The notes: generated from the letters alone by a model not told the origin. DNA of 18,328 nt from DAOTWP01 sp034435675 (GCA_034435675.1 DAOTWP010000022.1:1-18328); one strand, 5' to 3'; positions 7,494 through 15,645 are shown, counted from the first letter of the stretch. Numbers and translations: made by a program.

Positions 7494-7502
7494 AGTATAG
7501 CA
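7494..7502 (-). promoter_or_regulatory. Extended -10 promoter for the integrase gene
   Basis: On the minus strand TGCTATACT (complement of 7494-7502) is an extended -10 with TATACT matching 5 of 6 consensus bases. No convincing -35 is seen 16-18 nt upstream, as allowed for extended -10 promoters. The expected start near 7487 gives a leader of about 38 nt. The same 10-mer CCTGTGCTAT occurs twice in the galK leader. Confidence 0.5.
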
Positions 7503-7556
7503 CAGGTGAACACCGGCATACATGCGCGGGGTTACCGCTCAGCCAGAGAATGCGGC

Positions 7557-9038
7557 TTACGCGAGGGGCAGGCGCAGCGTGGCAGTGGTGCCTTTGCCTT
7601 CGGCGCTTTGCAGCGTAATTGATCCGCCGTGTGCCTCGGCAACATGCTTGACGATGACCAGCCCCAGCCCGGTGCCCTTGATAGACCCTACATTGCTGGC
7701 ACGATGAAAGGGCGCAAACAACAGGCGCAATTCTGCTTCAGGAATACCCTGCCCGTGATCCTCCACCTGGATTTGCAGGTACTGCGCATCAAAGACCAAC
7801 CGGCAGTATACCGGATGCGGTGCGCAGGAGTACTTGAGCGCATTGGTCAGCAGATTGGTGACCGCCTGTTGAAGCATCGCCGGATCAAGCAGCACGGGCA
7901 CGGTAGTGCCATGTATGTCAAACTCAATGATGCGCTGCGGGCTGTCTGCTTGCAGGGTGGCACAAAGCTGCCGCACCAGCGCAATGACATCGGTGACGAC
8001 CCGTTTTGGTTGCAGCCCGGCGGTCTCGGCACGGCTGACGGTAAGCGCATTGTCAACAATCGCTGACAGATAGAGGACCTGTTCCTGAATGCGCTGCACG
8101 TGTGCCGTACGCCGCTCCGGTTCAAGGCGCCCCGCGTAACGATCAAGTATATCTGCCGAGTTCATAATCACCGTGAGGGGCGTGCGGAACTCATGCGAAA
8201 CCATTGAAACAAGGTGTGCCTTCAGCGCGCTGATTTGCCGCTGTTCTGCCAGCGCTGCCCGCAGTTCCTCTGTGCGGGCTTCTACCCGCGCTTCCAGCTC
8301 ACTGTTGGCGCGGGCAAGCTCGTCATTCAGTGCCTGCAAACGATTGTGCAGGCGACCATTCTGTAAGGCAATGGCTACCTGTGGGGCGAGCGCTTCCAGA
8401 AAACGCAGCTGATCGAGATTGAAAACGCCAAGCGTGAAGCTCATCACCTGCACAATGCCTGTGACCTGCTGATCCAGTTTCAGCGGCACAATCAGCGCGG
8501 CGCGCGTGGTTTCGATCTCTGGCGGCGTGCGTTCGAAGTCGCGCTCGTAGATCTTGCCATCCTCATAATAATAGCCGGGCACATTCTCAAGATATGCCTC
8601 TAAATCGTTGAGCAGCAGCGATTTGCCGGTGCGGATAGCGCGTCCCTGTGTGCCGCTGCGGTCCTCTGTAACTTCATCGGGATTGAAGGGCAGCGGAGGG
8701 AATTCAGCAGGATCAACTTCTTCGCCATCATGATAGACATAAATCGCCCCAATGAGCCGGTCTTCGCGCGAGAAACTGCTGACCACAAAGCTGTCGCAAC
8801 TCATCACCCGCGCAATCAAGGTATGCAGGGTGTGGCAGATCGCTGGCAAGCTCAGTTCACGGGTCAGGCGCACCCCGGCTTCGTGAATGAGGGCAATCTC
8901 GTAGGTGCGCCGGGCAAGCAGCGTCTGGGCATCATCGGGCAATTCAACACAGGGAAAGTCGACGCCCGAAAAATCCGGCGCAAGGTCGAGTTTGGGATGA
9001 ATGGATGCAAATTGTGGTTCGTTGATAAAGTTTGTCAT
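7557..9038 (-). CDS. Soluble GAF-domain sensor histidine kinase
   Basis: A roughly 493-residue cytosolic sensor kinase with no membrane segment. A GAF domain covers about residues 55-230, and a coiled coil (about 232-270, rich in Glu, Ala and Arg) links to the HisKA helix, where the H-box SHEFRTPL carries the phospho-accepting His at about 282. The ATPase domain follows: N-box NLLTNALKYS near 396-405, G1 DHGQGI near 428-433 and G2 GTGLGLVIV near 456-464. It would autophosphorylate in response to a ligand or redox cue bound by GAF and pass phosphate to a response regulator, but none is in the window. An ATG at 9038 follows a GTG at 9041, and neither has a clear Shine-Dalgarno site, so the start is uncertain. 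Confidence 0.93.
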   Translation of the reverse strand: MTNFINEPQFASIHPKLDLAPDFSGVDFPCVELPDDAQTLLARRTYEIALIHEAGVRLTRELSLPAICHTLHTLIARVMSCDSFVVSSFSREDRLIGAIYVYHDGEEVDPAEFPPLPFNPDEVTEDRSGTQGRAIRTGKSLLLNDLEAYLENVPGYYYEDGKIYERDFERTPPEIETTRAALIVPLKLDQQVTGIVQVMSFTLGVFNLDQLRFLEALAPQVAIALQNGRLHNRLQALNDELARANSELEARVEARTEELRAALAEQRQISALKAHLVSMVSHEFRTPLTVIMNSADILDRYAGRLEPERRTAHVQRIQEQVLYLSAIVDNALTVSRAETAGLQPKRVVTDVIALVRQLCATLQADSPQRIIEFDIHGTTVPVLLDPAMLQQAVTNLLTNALKYSCAPHPVYCRLVFDAQYLQIQVEDHGQGIPEAELRLLFAPFHRASNVGSIKGTGLGLVIVKHVAEAHGGSITLQSAEGKGTTATLRLPLA

Positions 9039-9106
9039 CACAGTTTATCAGGCATAGCCTGCAAAACCTAACCCGAAGAAAACGGAACAGAACGCTAAAC
9101 TATTGC

Positions 9107-9136
9107 ATTAAGAATACCGCATTTCACCCGATTCAA
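9107..9136 (-). promoter_or_regulatory. Candidate promoter for the GAF histidine kinase
   Basis: On the minus strand TTGAAT (complement of 9131-9136) and CTTAAT (complement of 9107-9112) each match 4 of 6 consensus bases with an 18-nt spacer. The resulting leader would be about 60 nt. This is a weak prediction. Confidence 0.3.
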
Positions 9137-9144
9137 GTGTATAG

Positions 9145-9285
9145 TCTTGCCTCGCTGCGCTGTATCCGGACGATCATCCGCGCCAGGCTGAGCAGCAACT
9201 GCTGCTGATTCTGGACAGCACCGCCAGCGGTATGCCCACGTGGACGCGACCCCGTGGTGTCGTAAAACTGAAAACCTGTTGTTGA
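9145..9285 (+). other. Coding-like fragment in the gap between kinase and aminotransferase genes
   Basis: The 260-nt gap 9042-9301 contains a plus-strand open stretch of 46 codons (after a TAG, ending in TGA at 9283-9285) with no ATG near its beginning. Its translation is protein-like (ALYPDDHPRQAEQQLLLILD and STASGMPTW). It could be the end of a decayed gene or a chance opening. I recognise no family. No terminator with a T-run was found for the aminotransferase gene here. Confidence 0.25.
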
Positions 9286-9301
9286 AGCTGAAGCGCTGCC
9301 C

Positions 9302-10564
9302 TCATAGCGCGCGCAGCGCTGCCTCCAGCCGTTCGATTTCCTCCGGCGTGTTGTAATGCGCCAGTCCCACACGCACCATGCCGTCTTCGCTGTGTCCCAG
9401 TGCTGCCATGATCTCCACCGCGTAATAATTGCCATCCCAGACGTAAATGTGCTGGCGGGCAAGCGCTTCAGCAACGGCACGCGGGGTGTGCCGCGCATGG
9501 GTGAATACAACGGTCGGTACACGCTGGTCAAAACGCGCCGGGTCGGTAATGCCGTAAATGCGCACATCGGGGATGGTTTGCAGCATGGCGATGAGCTGCG
9601 CTGCCAGCGAGCGTTCATACTCGCGCAGTGCCGCCATGCCGGTCTTCAAGTGCAGCCGTCGTCCGCTGAAACCGGAAAATGATGCAGCATGAGGTGTGCC
9701 GTGGGTTTCGCCAATTGACGCCAGATAATCCAGCGCGGCGGCTGTCGCGTGGATGGTTTCAAAGCTGGGCGTCCCGGTTTCCCAGCGGTAGGGCGGCTTG
9801 TCTTTGGACGGACGTACTTTGTAGGCGGGCAGGCTTTCCAGCAGTTCGTATCGTCCCCACAGCACACCGACATGCGGACCGAAAAATTTGTATGCCGAGC
9901 AGAGGAGAAAGTCGCAGCCGAGCGCCTGCACATCCAGCGGGACGTGCGGTGCGCTCTGGACGGCATCCAGCACAAACAGCGCTCCGGCAGCATGCGCCAT
10001 CGCCGCAATCTGCTGCACGGGATTGATTGTGCCGACCGCGTTCGAGGCGTGGACGGCGGCAACGATACGGGTGCGTTCGGTCAGGGCGGCTTCAAGGCTG
10101 TCCATGTCCAGTGTGCAGTCTGCGGCGACGATGTCTGCCCAGCGCACCGCCAGCCCGTAGTCTGCGGCAATACGCAGCCAGGGGGCGACATTGGCATCGT
10201 GATCCATACGGGTCAGGACGATTTCATCGCCGGGTTGCAACGTGCGGGCAAGCGCGCGGCTCAACTGGAAATTGAGCGAGGTCATATTAGGTCCAAAAAC
10301 GATCTCGTCGGCACGGGGGGCATTAAGAAAATCCGCCACACGCTCACGCGCTGCCTGTACTGCGAGATCACTACGCTGGCTGGTGGCAAACGCGCCGCCG
10401 GAATTGGCGTTCATCGTCGTATAATATTCTGCCACGGCGTCAATCACGCGCTGGGGCACCTGCGTTCCGGCAGGATTATCCAGAAATACCGGTGGCGTTC
10501 CATTGGCGCTAAGTAGCTGAAGCGCCGGAAACTGCGTTCGTAAAGCGTAGGCATCAAAACTCAT
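9302..10564 (-). CDS. Class V aminotransferase, VC1184-type cysteine desulfurase-like protein
   Basis: A 420-residue PLP-dependent fold-type I enzyme close to the TIGR01976 (VC1184) subfamily, recognised by VFLDNPAGTQVPQ (26-38), NANSGGAFATSQRSD (52-66) and the C-terminal RVGLAHYNTPEEIERL. H122 (MDHDAN), D200 (VLDAVQSAPH) and the Schiff-base lysine K226 (CSAYKFFGPH) form the cofactor site. True SufS/NifS desulfurases carry a catalytic cysteine in the C-terminal part. Here the matching stretch (YVWDGNYYAVEIM, 374-386) has none, and the only cysteines are at 150, 217 and 222. It is therefore unlikely to supply sulfur to Fe-S assembly and its substrate is unknown. ATG 10564 is supported by AAAGGA (complement of 10574-10579); upstream in-frame codons are less likely. 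It is divergent from the GAF-PAS kinase. Confidence 0.9.
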   Translation of the reverse strand: MSFDAYALRTQFPALQLLSANGTPPVFLDNPAGTQVPQRVIDAVAEYYTTMNANSGGAFATSQRSDLAVQAARERVADFLNAPRADEIVFGPNMTSLNFQLSRALARTLQPGDEIVLTRMDHDANVAPWLRIAADYGLAVRWADIVAADCTLDMDSLEAALTERTRIVAAVHASNAVGTINPVQQIAAMAHAAGALFVLDAVQSAPHVPLDVQALGCDFLLCSAYKFFGPHVGVLWGRYELLESLPAYKVRPSKDKPPYRWETGTPSFETIHATAAALDYLASIGETHGTPHAASFSGFSGRRLHLKTGMAALREYERSLAAQLIAMLQTIPDVRIYGITDPARFDQRVPTVVFTHARHTPRAVAEALARQHIYVWDGNYYAVEIMAALGHSEDGMVRVGLAHYNTPEEIERLEAALRAL

Positions 10565-10582
10565 AGCAGTAGTTTCCTTTGT

Positions 10583-10590
10583 GGTACAAT
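10583..10590 (+). promoter_or_regulatory. Candidate extended -10 promoter for the GAF-PAS kinase
   Basis: TGGTACAAT (TG at 10582-10583, TACAAT at 10585-10590) is an extended -10 matching 5 of 6 bases, with no clear -35. On the opposite strand TATTGT (complement of 10586-10591) overlaps it and could be the -10 for the divergent aminotransferase gene. Confidence 0.4.
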
Positions 10591-10691
10591 AACCAGCAAT
10601 TGGCAAGCAAATCGGGGGAATTCTGGCATGACCCGATGACACTTGCGTGAGGCGTTATTGTAGCTGGCAAACGGACTGGTGGGCGAGTGCC

Positions 10692-12320
10692 GTGTACGAT
10701 ACACAGACTTTAATTGTCCAGAATAGACTACTTTCGGAAGAACTGAAGCGCCGCATTGACCAGATGGCGGCGATTAACACTGTTGCTGCCACTGTCGGAC
10801 AGTCGCTTGATCTGGATCGGACGCTGGAAACAGCGCTGCGCGCAGTGGTGGACGTTGTTGGCGCAGAAGCAGGCGGAATCAGCCTGATTGACGGCGAAAC
10901 CGAAGAAGTCGTGCTGCGGGCCCAGCTTGGCTGGATTCACGATTTTGTGGTCAGCAAGCCGATGCGCGTGCCCAAAGGCAAGGGCATGTCCGGGCAAGTG
11001 ATCGCCACCAATGATGTGGTTGTGTATAACAACCTGGATGGTACGGAAGAATACGCGGTGCGCGGTTTCTTCGATCAGGAGCCGTTCCGTTCGATTGCGA
11101 TGGCACCGATGCATGCGCGCAACACCATTATTGGTATCCTCAGCATTATGAGCACCAGGCCAAACAGCTTCAATGATGATGTCGTCAATGTATTGCGCGC
11201 CGTTGCTGACACAGTGGGTGTGGCGCTGGATAACGCCAAACTGTACGAAGAAAGTGTCGAACAGGAAAAACGGCTCAGCGCTATCCTGCATTCCACCGCA
11301 GATGGCATCATCGCTACAGACCAGAACGGGCGTATCCGGTTGGTGAACCAGACCTCCGAGCAACTGCTGGGCATCAAGGCAGGGCGGTTAATTGGTATTC
11401 CACTGCGCGAAGTGCCTATCCCGGACACCCTGCGCGACTCGCTGCTGTTGGCGCTGTCGAATCCTGAGCGCGAAGCCGCGAAAACGTTTCAGGTGGAAAC
11501 ACAGAACGGGCGCACACTGGCAGTGTTGGTGTCGCCGGTGATGGTCGAAAGCCAGCTTGATCAGGAAGCAAAGACGGATGGCTGGGTGATTGTGCTGCAA
11601 GATATTACCCTTCAGCGGCAGGCGGAACTAGCACGCGCGGAGTTTATCCAGGCGGCGGCGCACGATATGCGCAACCCGCTGAGCGTGACGTATAATTCGC
11701 TGGATCTGCTCAAGACCATGACTGCTGGCGGTGAAGCGACACAGCGCGAAGTGATAGACATTGCCCTGACCGGCGTACACCGCCTGCGCGCGTTGATTGA
11801 TGACCTGCTGCATCTGGAACAGATTGAAAGCGGCTTCGGTTTCAACCGTTCTGAATTCGACCTGCGCGAGATGGTACGCGAGGTCACTGCGGAGATTAGA
11901 CCGCTGATGGAGCGCAAGCAGCTGCTGATGTCAGTAGTTATTGCCACTGACGTGCCGCTGATGTTCCTGGATCGCCGCTGGATTTCCCGCGCGCTGCACA
12001 ATTATCTGGAAAATGCCGCTAAATACACACAGGAAGGCGGCAGCGTGATCGTGCGCCTGTATATCAAAGAAGAGTCCATGTACCTCGAAGTCAGCGATAA
12101 CGGGCCCGGCATTGCCCTTAAGGAGCAAACGCGCGTTTTCGAGCGCTTTTACCGCACGGAAGAAAGCCGTAAGATTTCCGGTACGGGGTTGGGGCTGGCA
12201 ATCGTCAAATCAGTGGCAGAAGCACACGGCGGCAGTGTCTACCTGCAAAGCAAGGAACACGAAGGCAGTACGTTTGGCATCAAAATCCCACTTGCAGTGA
12301 ATCAACTGCAATCCGCTTGA
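10692..12320 (+). CDS. GAF-PAS sensor histidine kinase
   Basis: A soluble sensor kinase of about 542 residues. A short coiled segment (LLSEELKRRIDQMAAIN) leads into a GAF domain (about 25-185). A PAS domain follows (about 195-315, beginning SAILHSTADGIIATD and ending VIVLQDITLQRQ). The HisKA helix has AHDMRNPLS with the phospho-accepting His near 324. The HATPase domain has NYLENAAKYT (N-box, about 437-446), DNGPGI (G1, about 469), FERFYR (F-box) and GTGLGLAIV (G2). No membrane helix is present, so it senses an internal cue. The start is uncertain: an in-frame GTG at 10647 would add 15 Trp/Cys-rich residues that look non-coding, while GTG 10692 follows a weak GGTGGGCGAG. No cognate response regulator is nearby; the deacetylase gene follows after 75 nt. 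Confidence 0.92.
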   Translation: MYDTQTLIVQNRLLSEELKRRIDQMAAINTVAATVGQSLDLDRTLETALRAVVDVVGAEAGGISLIDGETEEVVLRAQLGWIHDFVVSKPMRVPKGKGMSGQVIATNDVVVYNNLDGTEEYAVRGFFDQEPFRSIAMAPMHARNTIIGILSIMSTRPNSFNDDVVNVLRAVADTVGVALDNAKLYEESVEQEKRLSAILHSTADGIIATDQNGRIRLVNQTSEQLLGIKAGRLIGIPLREVPIPDTLRDSLLLALSNPEREAAKTFQVETQNGRTLAVLVSPVMVESQLDQEAKTDGWVIVLQDITLQRQAELARAEFIQAAAHDMRNPLSVTYNSLDLLKTMTAGGEATQREVIDIALTGVHRLRALIDDLLHLEQIESGFGFNRSEFDLREMVREVTAEIRPLMERKQLLMSVVIATDVPLMFLDRRWISRALHNYLENAAKYTQEGGSVIVRLYIKEESMYLEVSDNGPGIALKEQTRVFERFYRTEESRKISGTGLGLAIVKSVAEAHGGSVYLQSKEHEGSTFGIKIPLAVNQLQSA

Positions 12321-12395
12321 ACGCGCAGCGCACACCGGCAGGGAAAGCATCGGCGCTGAATTGACTCAACCCAACGAGCAGGACGTAAAGACGGT

Positions 12396-13433
12396 ATGAC
12401 CACTGTTTATAGCACGCACTCGCGCTACATCGAACATGATTTACCGCGCCACCCCGAACGAGCGGATCGTGTACGAGCGGCGTGGCAGCACTTGGAGGAC
12501 GCCGGGTTGAGTGCGCGCATGCTCCAGATGGAACCACAGTTAGTGGAAGAAAGCCTGCTGCTGAGCGTGCATACCAGAGCGCATCTGGACTTGCTTCGGC
12601 GACTGGGTGAGCAGCAGCGCACCGTAATGATTGACAACGACACTTACTTCAACCCGAAGTCATACACGATTGCGCGCCTGTCTGCCGGGGGCGTGGTGTG
12701 TGCTACCAGCATGGTGCTGAATGGCAAGGCGCATAACGGACTGGCGGTGGTGCGCCCTCCGGGACATCATGCCATGCCGACCCACGCCATGGGCTTCTGC
12801 CTGCTGGGCAATATTGCCATCGCCGCGCGTTATGCGCAGCAGGTGCATGGTATTCAGCGGGTGATGATTGTTGATTTTGACGTGCATCATGGCAACGGTA
12901 CCGAAGCGATGTTTTATGATGATCCCGGTGTGCTGGTCCTTTCCATCCACCAGTACGGCGGTTTTTTCTATCCTGGCACTGGCGCGCTGCACGATACCGG
13001 CAGCGACAGGGGTGCTGGATATACGATCAATGTGCCGCTGGTGGCAGGGCACGGGGACGAGAGCTATGCCCGCATCTTCGAGCAGGTGGTGCTGCCCGCA
13101 GCCGAACGCTTTCAGCCGGAACTGCTGCTGGTGTCTGCCGGGTTCGACGCGCACTGGAGCGACCCGCTGGCGGGCATGCGCCTGAGCCTGACGGGATATG
13201 CACAGATGACCCGGACGCTGATCGAAATTGCGCAGCAGTTCTGCGCGGGAAGGATTATCTTTGTTATTGAAGGGGGGTATGACCTGGAGGTGCTGGGCAG
13301 TGGCATTGTCAACATTGCTCACGCGCTGCTGGGTGATGATACTGTGGTGGACCCGCTGGGGATAGACACACGCCATAATTCACCGATGATCCAGCCGCTG
13401 CTCGACCAGATTCGCGCGATTCACCGGCTATAA
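12396..13433 (+). CDS. Histone deacetylase/AcuC superfamily zinc-dependent deacetylase
   Basis: A 345-residue arginase-fold deacetylase that removes acetyl or other acyl groups from lysine side chains or small amines. All active-site elements are present: the charge-relay histidines H124 and H125 in PPGHHA, zinc ligands D162 and H164 in VDFDVHHGNGTE and D251 in SAGFDAHWSDPL, and the transition-state tyrosine Y295 in EGGYDLE. This pattern fits AcuC, acetylpolyamine aminohydrolase and class II-like bacterial HDACs. The substrate cannot be decided from sequence, and no acetyl-CoA synthetase (acs) or acetyltransferase gene is adjacent. The ATG is 75 nt after the GAF-PAS kinase stop, so co-transcription is possible. 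Its stop overlaps the convergent MgtC-like gene by 6 nt. Confidence 0.94.
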   Translation: MTTVYSTHSRYIEHDLPRHPERADRVRAAWQHLEDAGLSARMLQMEPQLVEESLLLSVHTRAHLDLLRRLGEQQRTVMIDNDTYFNPKSYTIARLSAGGVVCATSMVLNGKAHNGLAVVRPPGHHAMPTHAMGFCLLGNIAIAARYAQQVHGIQRVMIVDFDVHHGNGTEAMFYDDPGVLVLSIHQYGGFFYPGTGALHDTGSDRGAGYTINVPLVAGHGDESYARIFEQVVLPAAERFQPELLLVSAGFDAHWSDPLAGMRLSLTGYAQMTRTLIEIAQQFCAGRIIFVIEGGYDLEVLGSGIVNIAHALLGDDTVVDPLGIDTRHNSPMIQPLLDQIRAIHRL

Positions 13434-13850
13434 GGGTGGTTTGTCCTCAACTTTGCGCAGCACCGCGAGGATAAACCAGATCAGCAGTGTCGCCGCCAGC
13501 GCCAACAGCCACGCGCCAGTGCCGGTTGTCATACCTACCGCAGCCGTCGCCCAGATATCGGCGGCAGTAGTTACGTCACGCGGTTCTCCCCCGCGCAGGA
13601 CGATCACCCCGGCGCCCAGAAAGCCGATGCCGACCACCACCTGCGCGGCAACGCGCCCGCTGTCCGAGCCGGGAAAAGCGTGCAGCGACAGTATGGTGAA
13701 CAGACAGGCACCAAGACAGACGAGCATATGCGTACGCAGCCCGGCAGGCCGCCGCCGCCGTTCCCGGTCAAAGCCGATAATCATTCCACAGAACGCTGCA
13801 AGCAGCAGGTTAAACACCACCTGCGCCTGAAGCTCCAGGGTCATGGTCAT
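13428..13850 (-). CDS. MgtC/SapB-family membrane protein, short form
   Basis: A 140-residue protein with about four hydrophobic segments (about 10-25, 41-58, 67-86, 112-131). The MgtC signature is clear: GMIIGFDRERRRRPAGLRTH (22-41), GIGFLGAGVI (74-83) and TTAADIWATAAVG (94-106). It ends soon after the last helix and so lacks the soluble C-terminal domain found in Salmonella MgtC. In pathogens MgtC affects Mg2+ adaptation and F-ATPase activity; short homologues elsewhere have no settled role. Its ATG overlaps the stop of the upstream dynamin gene (ATGA), so it is translated from the same transcript. Its stop overlaps the convergent deacetylase gene. Linkage with two dynamins hints at a shared membrane function, which is inference. 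Confidence 0.92.
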   Translation of the reverse strand: MTMTLELQAQVVFNLLLAAFCGMIIGFDRERRRRPAGLRTHMLVCLGACLFTILSLHAFPGSDSGRVAAQVVVGIGFLGAGVIVLRGGEPRDVTTAADIWATAAVGMTTGTGAWLLALAATLLIWFILAVLRKVEDKPPL

Positions 13851-15640
13851 TTCAGCGCTTCAATTCCTTTGCGCAGTGTTGATACCTGTTCCTGAAATCC
13901 ATCGAGATGCTTCTGCTGGTCGGCGTAACGTTTTGCCAGTGCCTCCAGCCGGCTAAAAATGGGCGTCAGCACGCGGTTGCCATATTCCACCAACCGCTGG
14001 CGCTCTTTTTGTGTCAGGTCATCCAGCGTGCTGTGGAACGAGGTTTGCAGCGCTGTGACGCGCCCGTTGAATGCGTTTTTGGCATCGTTGCTGATGCGGC
14101 GATACGCCCGCAGTGCGGCGTAGCCCCCGGCAACGGCAATCGGCGCGCCGATGACAAAAGCAAGTGTCGCGGTGGCAATCGCCCCAGCACCAATGATTGG
14201 TCCGGGCGCTGCCGCTGCCAGCACTAAAGTGACCAGTCCGCCGACTGCCGCCAGTGCCCCGCGTGTAAACGTGCCTAGATTAGTTTCGAACTGCTGCTCA
14301 ATGTCGTTGAGCACCCGCCCGCTGGAATAGGTTTTGAGTTCGCCTTCTGCGATGGCAATCGCCTGTTCCAGACTGGTGCGCTGTTCGGCATAAACATTGG
14401 CATCCAGCCCGGCGACTTCCTGATTCAACAGTTCACGGAGCTGATTCAGCCGGTCAATCACGCCGCGCCAGTAGACCCGGCTGTTATCAATTACCGCGTT
14501 GACATAGCCAGTTGTCGCATCATTGATGTCGCGCAGCGCCCGCCCGATGACCACATCCTGAAACTCGGTTTGCAGCGCCTGACGATTAAGCTGCCGCCCG
14601 ATGTTGCGCACAGACAAATGCATGTCAATGAAGTTGATCCCGCGCTGGCGAATGCCGTCGAATACCCGGTTGATGTCTTCGCGCGCCTGCTGCAACTGGC
14701 GCTCAATGCCCAGTGACTGCTGCTGCAATTCGGTCTGCACTTCGCGCACGCGGGCGGTATCGCTGGTCACGAGTTCAGTCTTTTTCTGAAGTTCGATCTG
14801 ATAACGTTTGAGCACAGTCTGTGCCATGTCCAACTGTGCCAGCAGCTTCTGCTGTGCGGGAGGCGCCTGATTAAACACGCCGCGCAGGTGCGCCCTGACC
14901 CCGTCCATGCCGCCGGGCAATGGCGCGCCGGGGGGCAGCCCGGCTTTTTGTGCTTCGAGCGCTTCTTTGGCACTGGTCATAAAAATCAGCGGTTGTAAAT
15001 CCAGCAGTTCTTTTGCCTGCCGTTCGATAAAACGACGCACTTCATTCTGTTCATTGACGCCGAGCAGATCAACCTGATTCACAACGAGAATGATCTTTTT
15101 GCCATAGCTTTTCGCCAGTTCAAGATACAGGCGTTCCGTCTGGGCGAAAGCGCGTTTCGCTGAAATAACAAAGATGACCAGATCGCTGCGATGCAGGAAT
15201 GATTTGGCAATTGTTTCGTGCCGTTCGAACACCGACCCCGTGCCCGGTGTATCCACAATTGCCACGCCGGGCGCGCCGGTGTTGGGGTGCGCCCACTCGC
15301 GCAGCCCATCTTCGCGGCGGTTGGGCTGGCGATTAGGCAAATCCGCATAACGAATCAGTTCGATCACCTCGGTAGTTGGGGTAATGCCGGTGGGCAGCAG
15401 GGCATCGCCCAGCAGCGCATTGATGAACGACGACTTCCCCGCGTTGAATTCCCCGATGATGACGACCAGAAAAAACAAGGTGCGCAAATCAGCAGCGACA
15501 TCGTTCAGGCGTTTGCGGTCATCGGCGGCGACATCCCCCAGTTCCGCCAGCGCCGCCGCGATATCGTTCAGCAGTTTGATCTCGGACTCGCGCAGCGCAG
15601 CTAACGGTCCGCTCAGGGTGTAAACGGCTGTAGCATCCAC
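13847..15640 (-). CDS. Dynamin-family GTPase (second of the pair)
   Basis: A 597-residue bacterial dynamin-like protein. The GTPase domain carries the P-loop GEFNAGKSS (63-71), the switch-I threonines in LLPTGITPTTE (81-91), DTPGTGS (130-136) as G3, and NQVD (188-191) at the G4 position, where N/T-K-x-D is usual. A long helical, Gln/Glu/Arg-rich region (about 262-455) would form the stalk or neck. A Gly/Ala-rich hydrophobic hairpin (about 461-510) probably enters the membrane, and a final helical region follows. Such proteins bind, bend or fuse membranes in a GTP-dependent way. The GTG start has GAGAGG 9 nt upstream, inside the end of the preceding gene; the gap is only 5 nt. Its stop overlaps the MgtC start. 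It probably works with the neighbouring dynamin as a hetero-oligomer, as in Campylobacter and Streptomyces pairs. Confidence 0.92.
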   Translation of the reverse strand: MDATAVYTLSGPLAALRESEIKLLNDIAAALAELGDVAADDRKRLNDVAADLRTLFFLVVIIGEFNAGKSSFINALLGDALLPTGITPTTEVIELIRYADLPNRQPNRREDGLREWAHPNTGAPGVAIVDTPGTGSVFERHETIAKSFLHRSDLVIFVISAKRAFAQTERLYLELAKSYGKKIILVVNQVDLLGVNEQNEVRRFIERQAKELLDLQPLIFMTSAKEALEAQKAGLPPGAPLPGGMDGVRAHLRGVFNQAPPAQQKLLAQLDMAQTVLKRYQIELQKKTELVTSDTARVREVQTELQQQSLGIERQLQQAREDINRVFDGIRQRGINFIDMHLSVRNIGRQLNRQALQTEFQDVVIGRALRDINDATTGYVNAVIDNSRVYWRGVIDRLNQLRELLNQEVAGLDANVYAEQRTSLEQAIAIAEGELKTYSSGRVLNDIEQQFETNLGTFTRGALAAVGGLVTLVLAAAAPGPIIGAGAIATATLAFVIGAPIAVAGGYAALRAYRRISNDAKNAFNGRVTALQTSFHSTLDDLTQKERQRLVEYGNRVLTPIFSRLEALAKRYADQQKHLDGFQEQVSTLRKGIEALK

Positions 15641-15645
15641 TCGGA

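Noticed and set aside
6205..7556. Mobile element bounded by repeats around the integrase
   Set aside because: I looked for tRNA ends, direct repeats and inverted repeats at both sides and found none that match; the element call is not supported.
9133..9301. C-terminal extension of the minus-strand frame that runs antisense through the aminotransferase end
   Set aside because: It is read in a different frame from the enzyme, which ends at a proper TGA at 9302.
9749..10516. Plus-strand open frame of 255 codons opposite the aminotransferase
   Set aside because: Antisense shadow with low-complexity composition; the minus strand holds a complete PLP enzyme.
10647..10691. GTG start adding 15 residues to the GAF-PAS kinase
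   Set aside because: The extension is unusually rich in Trp and Cys and has no ribosome site; kept only as an alternative.
12660..13376. Minus-strand open frame of 238 codons opposite the deacetylase
   Set aside because: Antisense shadow rich in His, Gln and Arg; all deacetylase motifs lie on the other strand.
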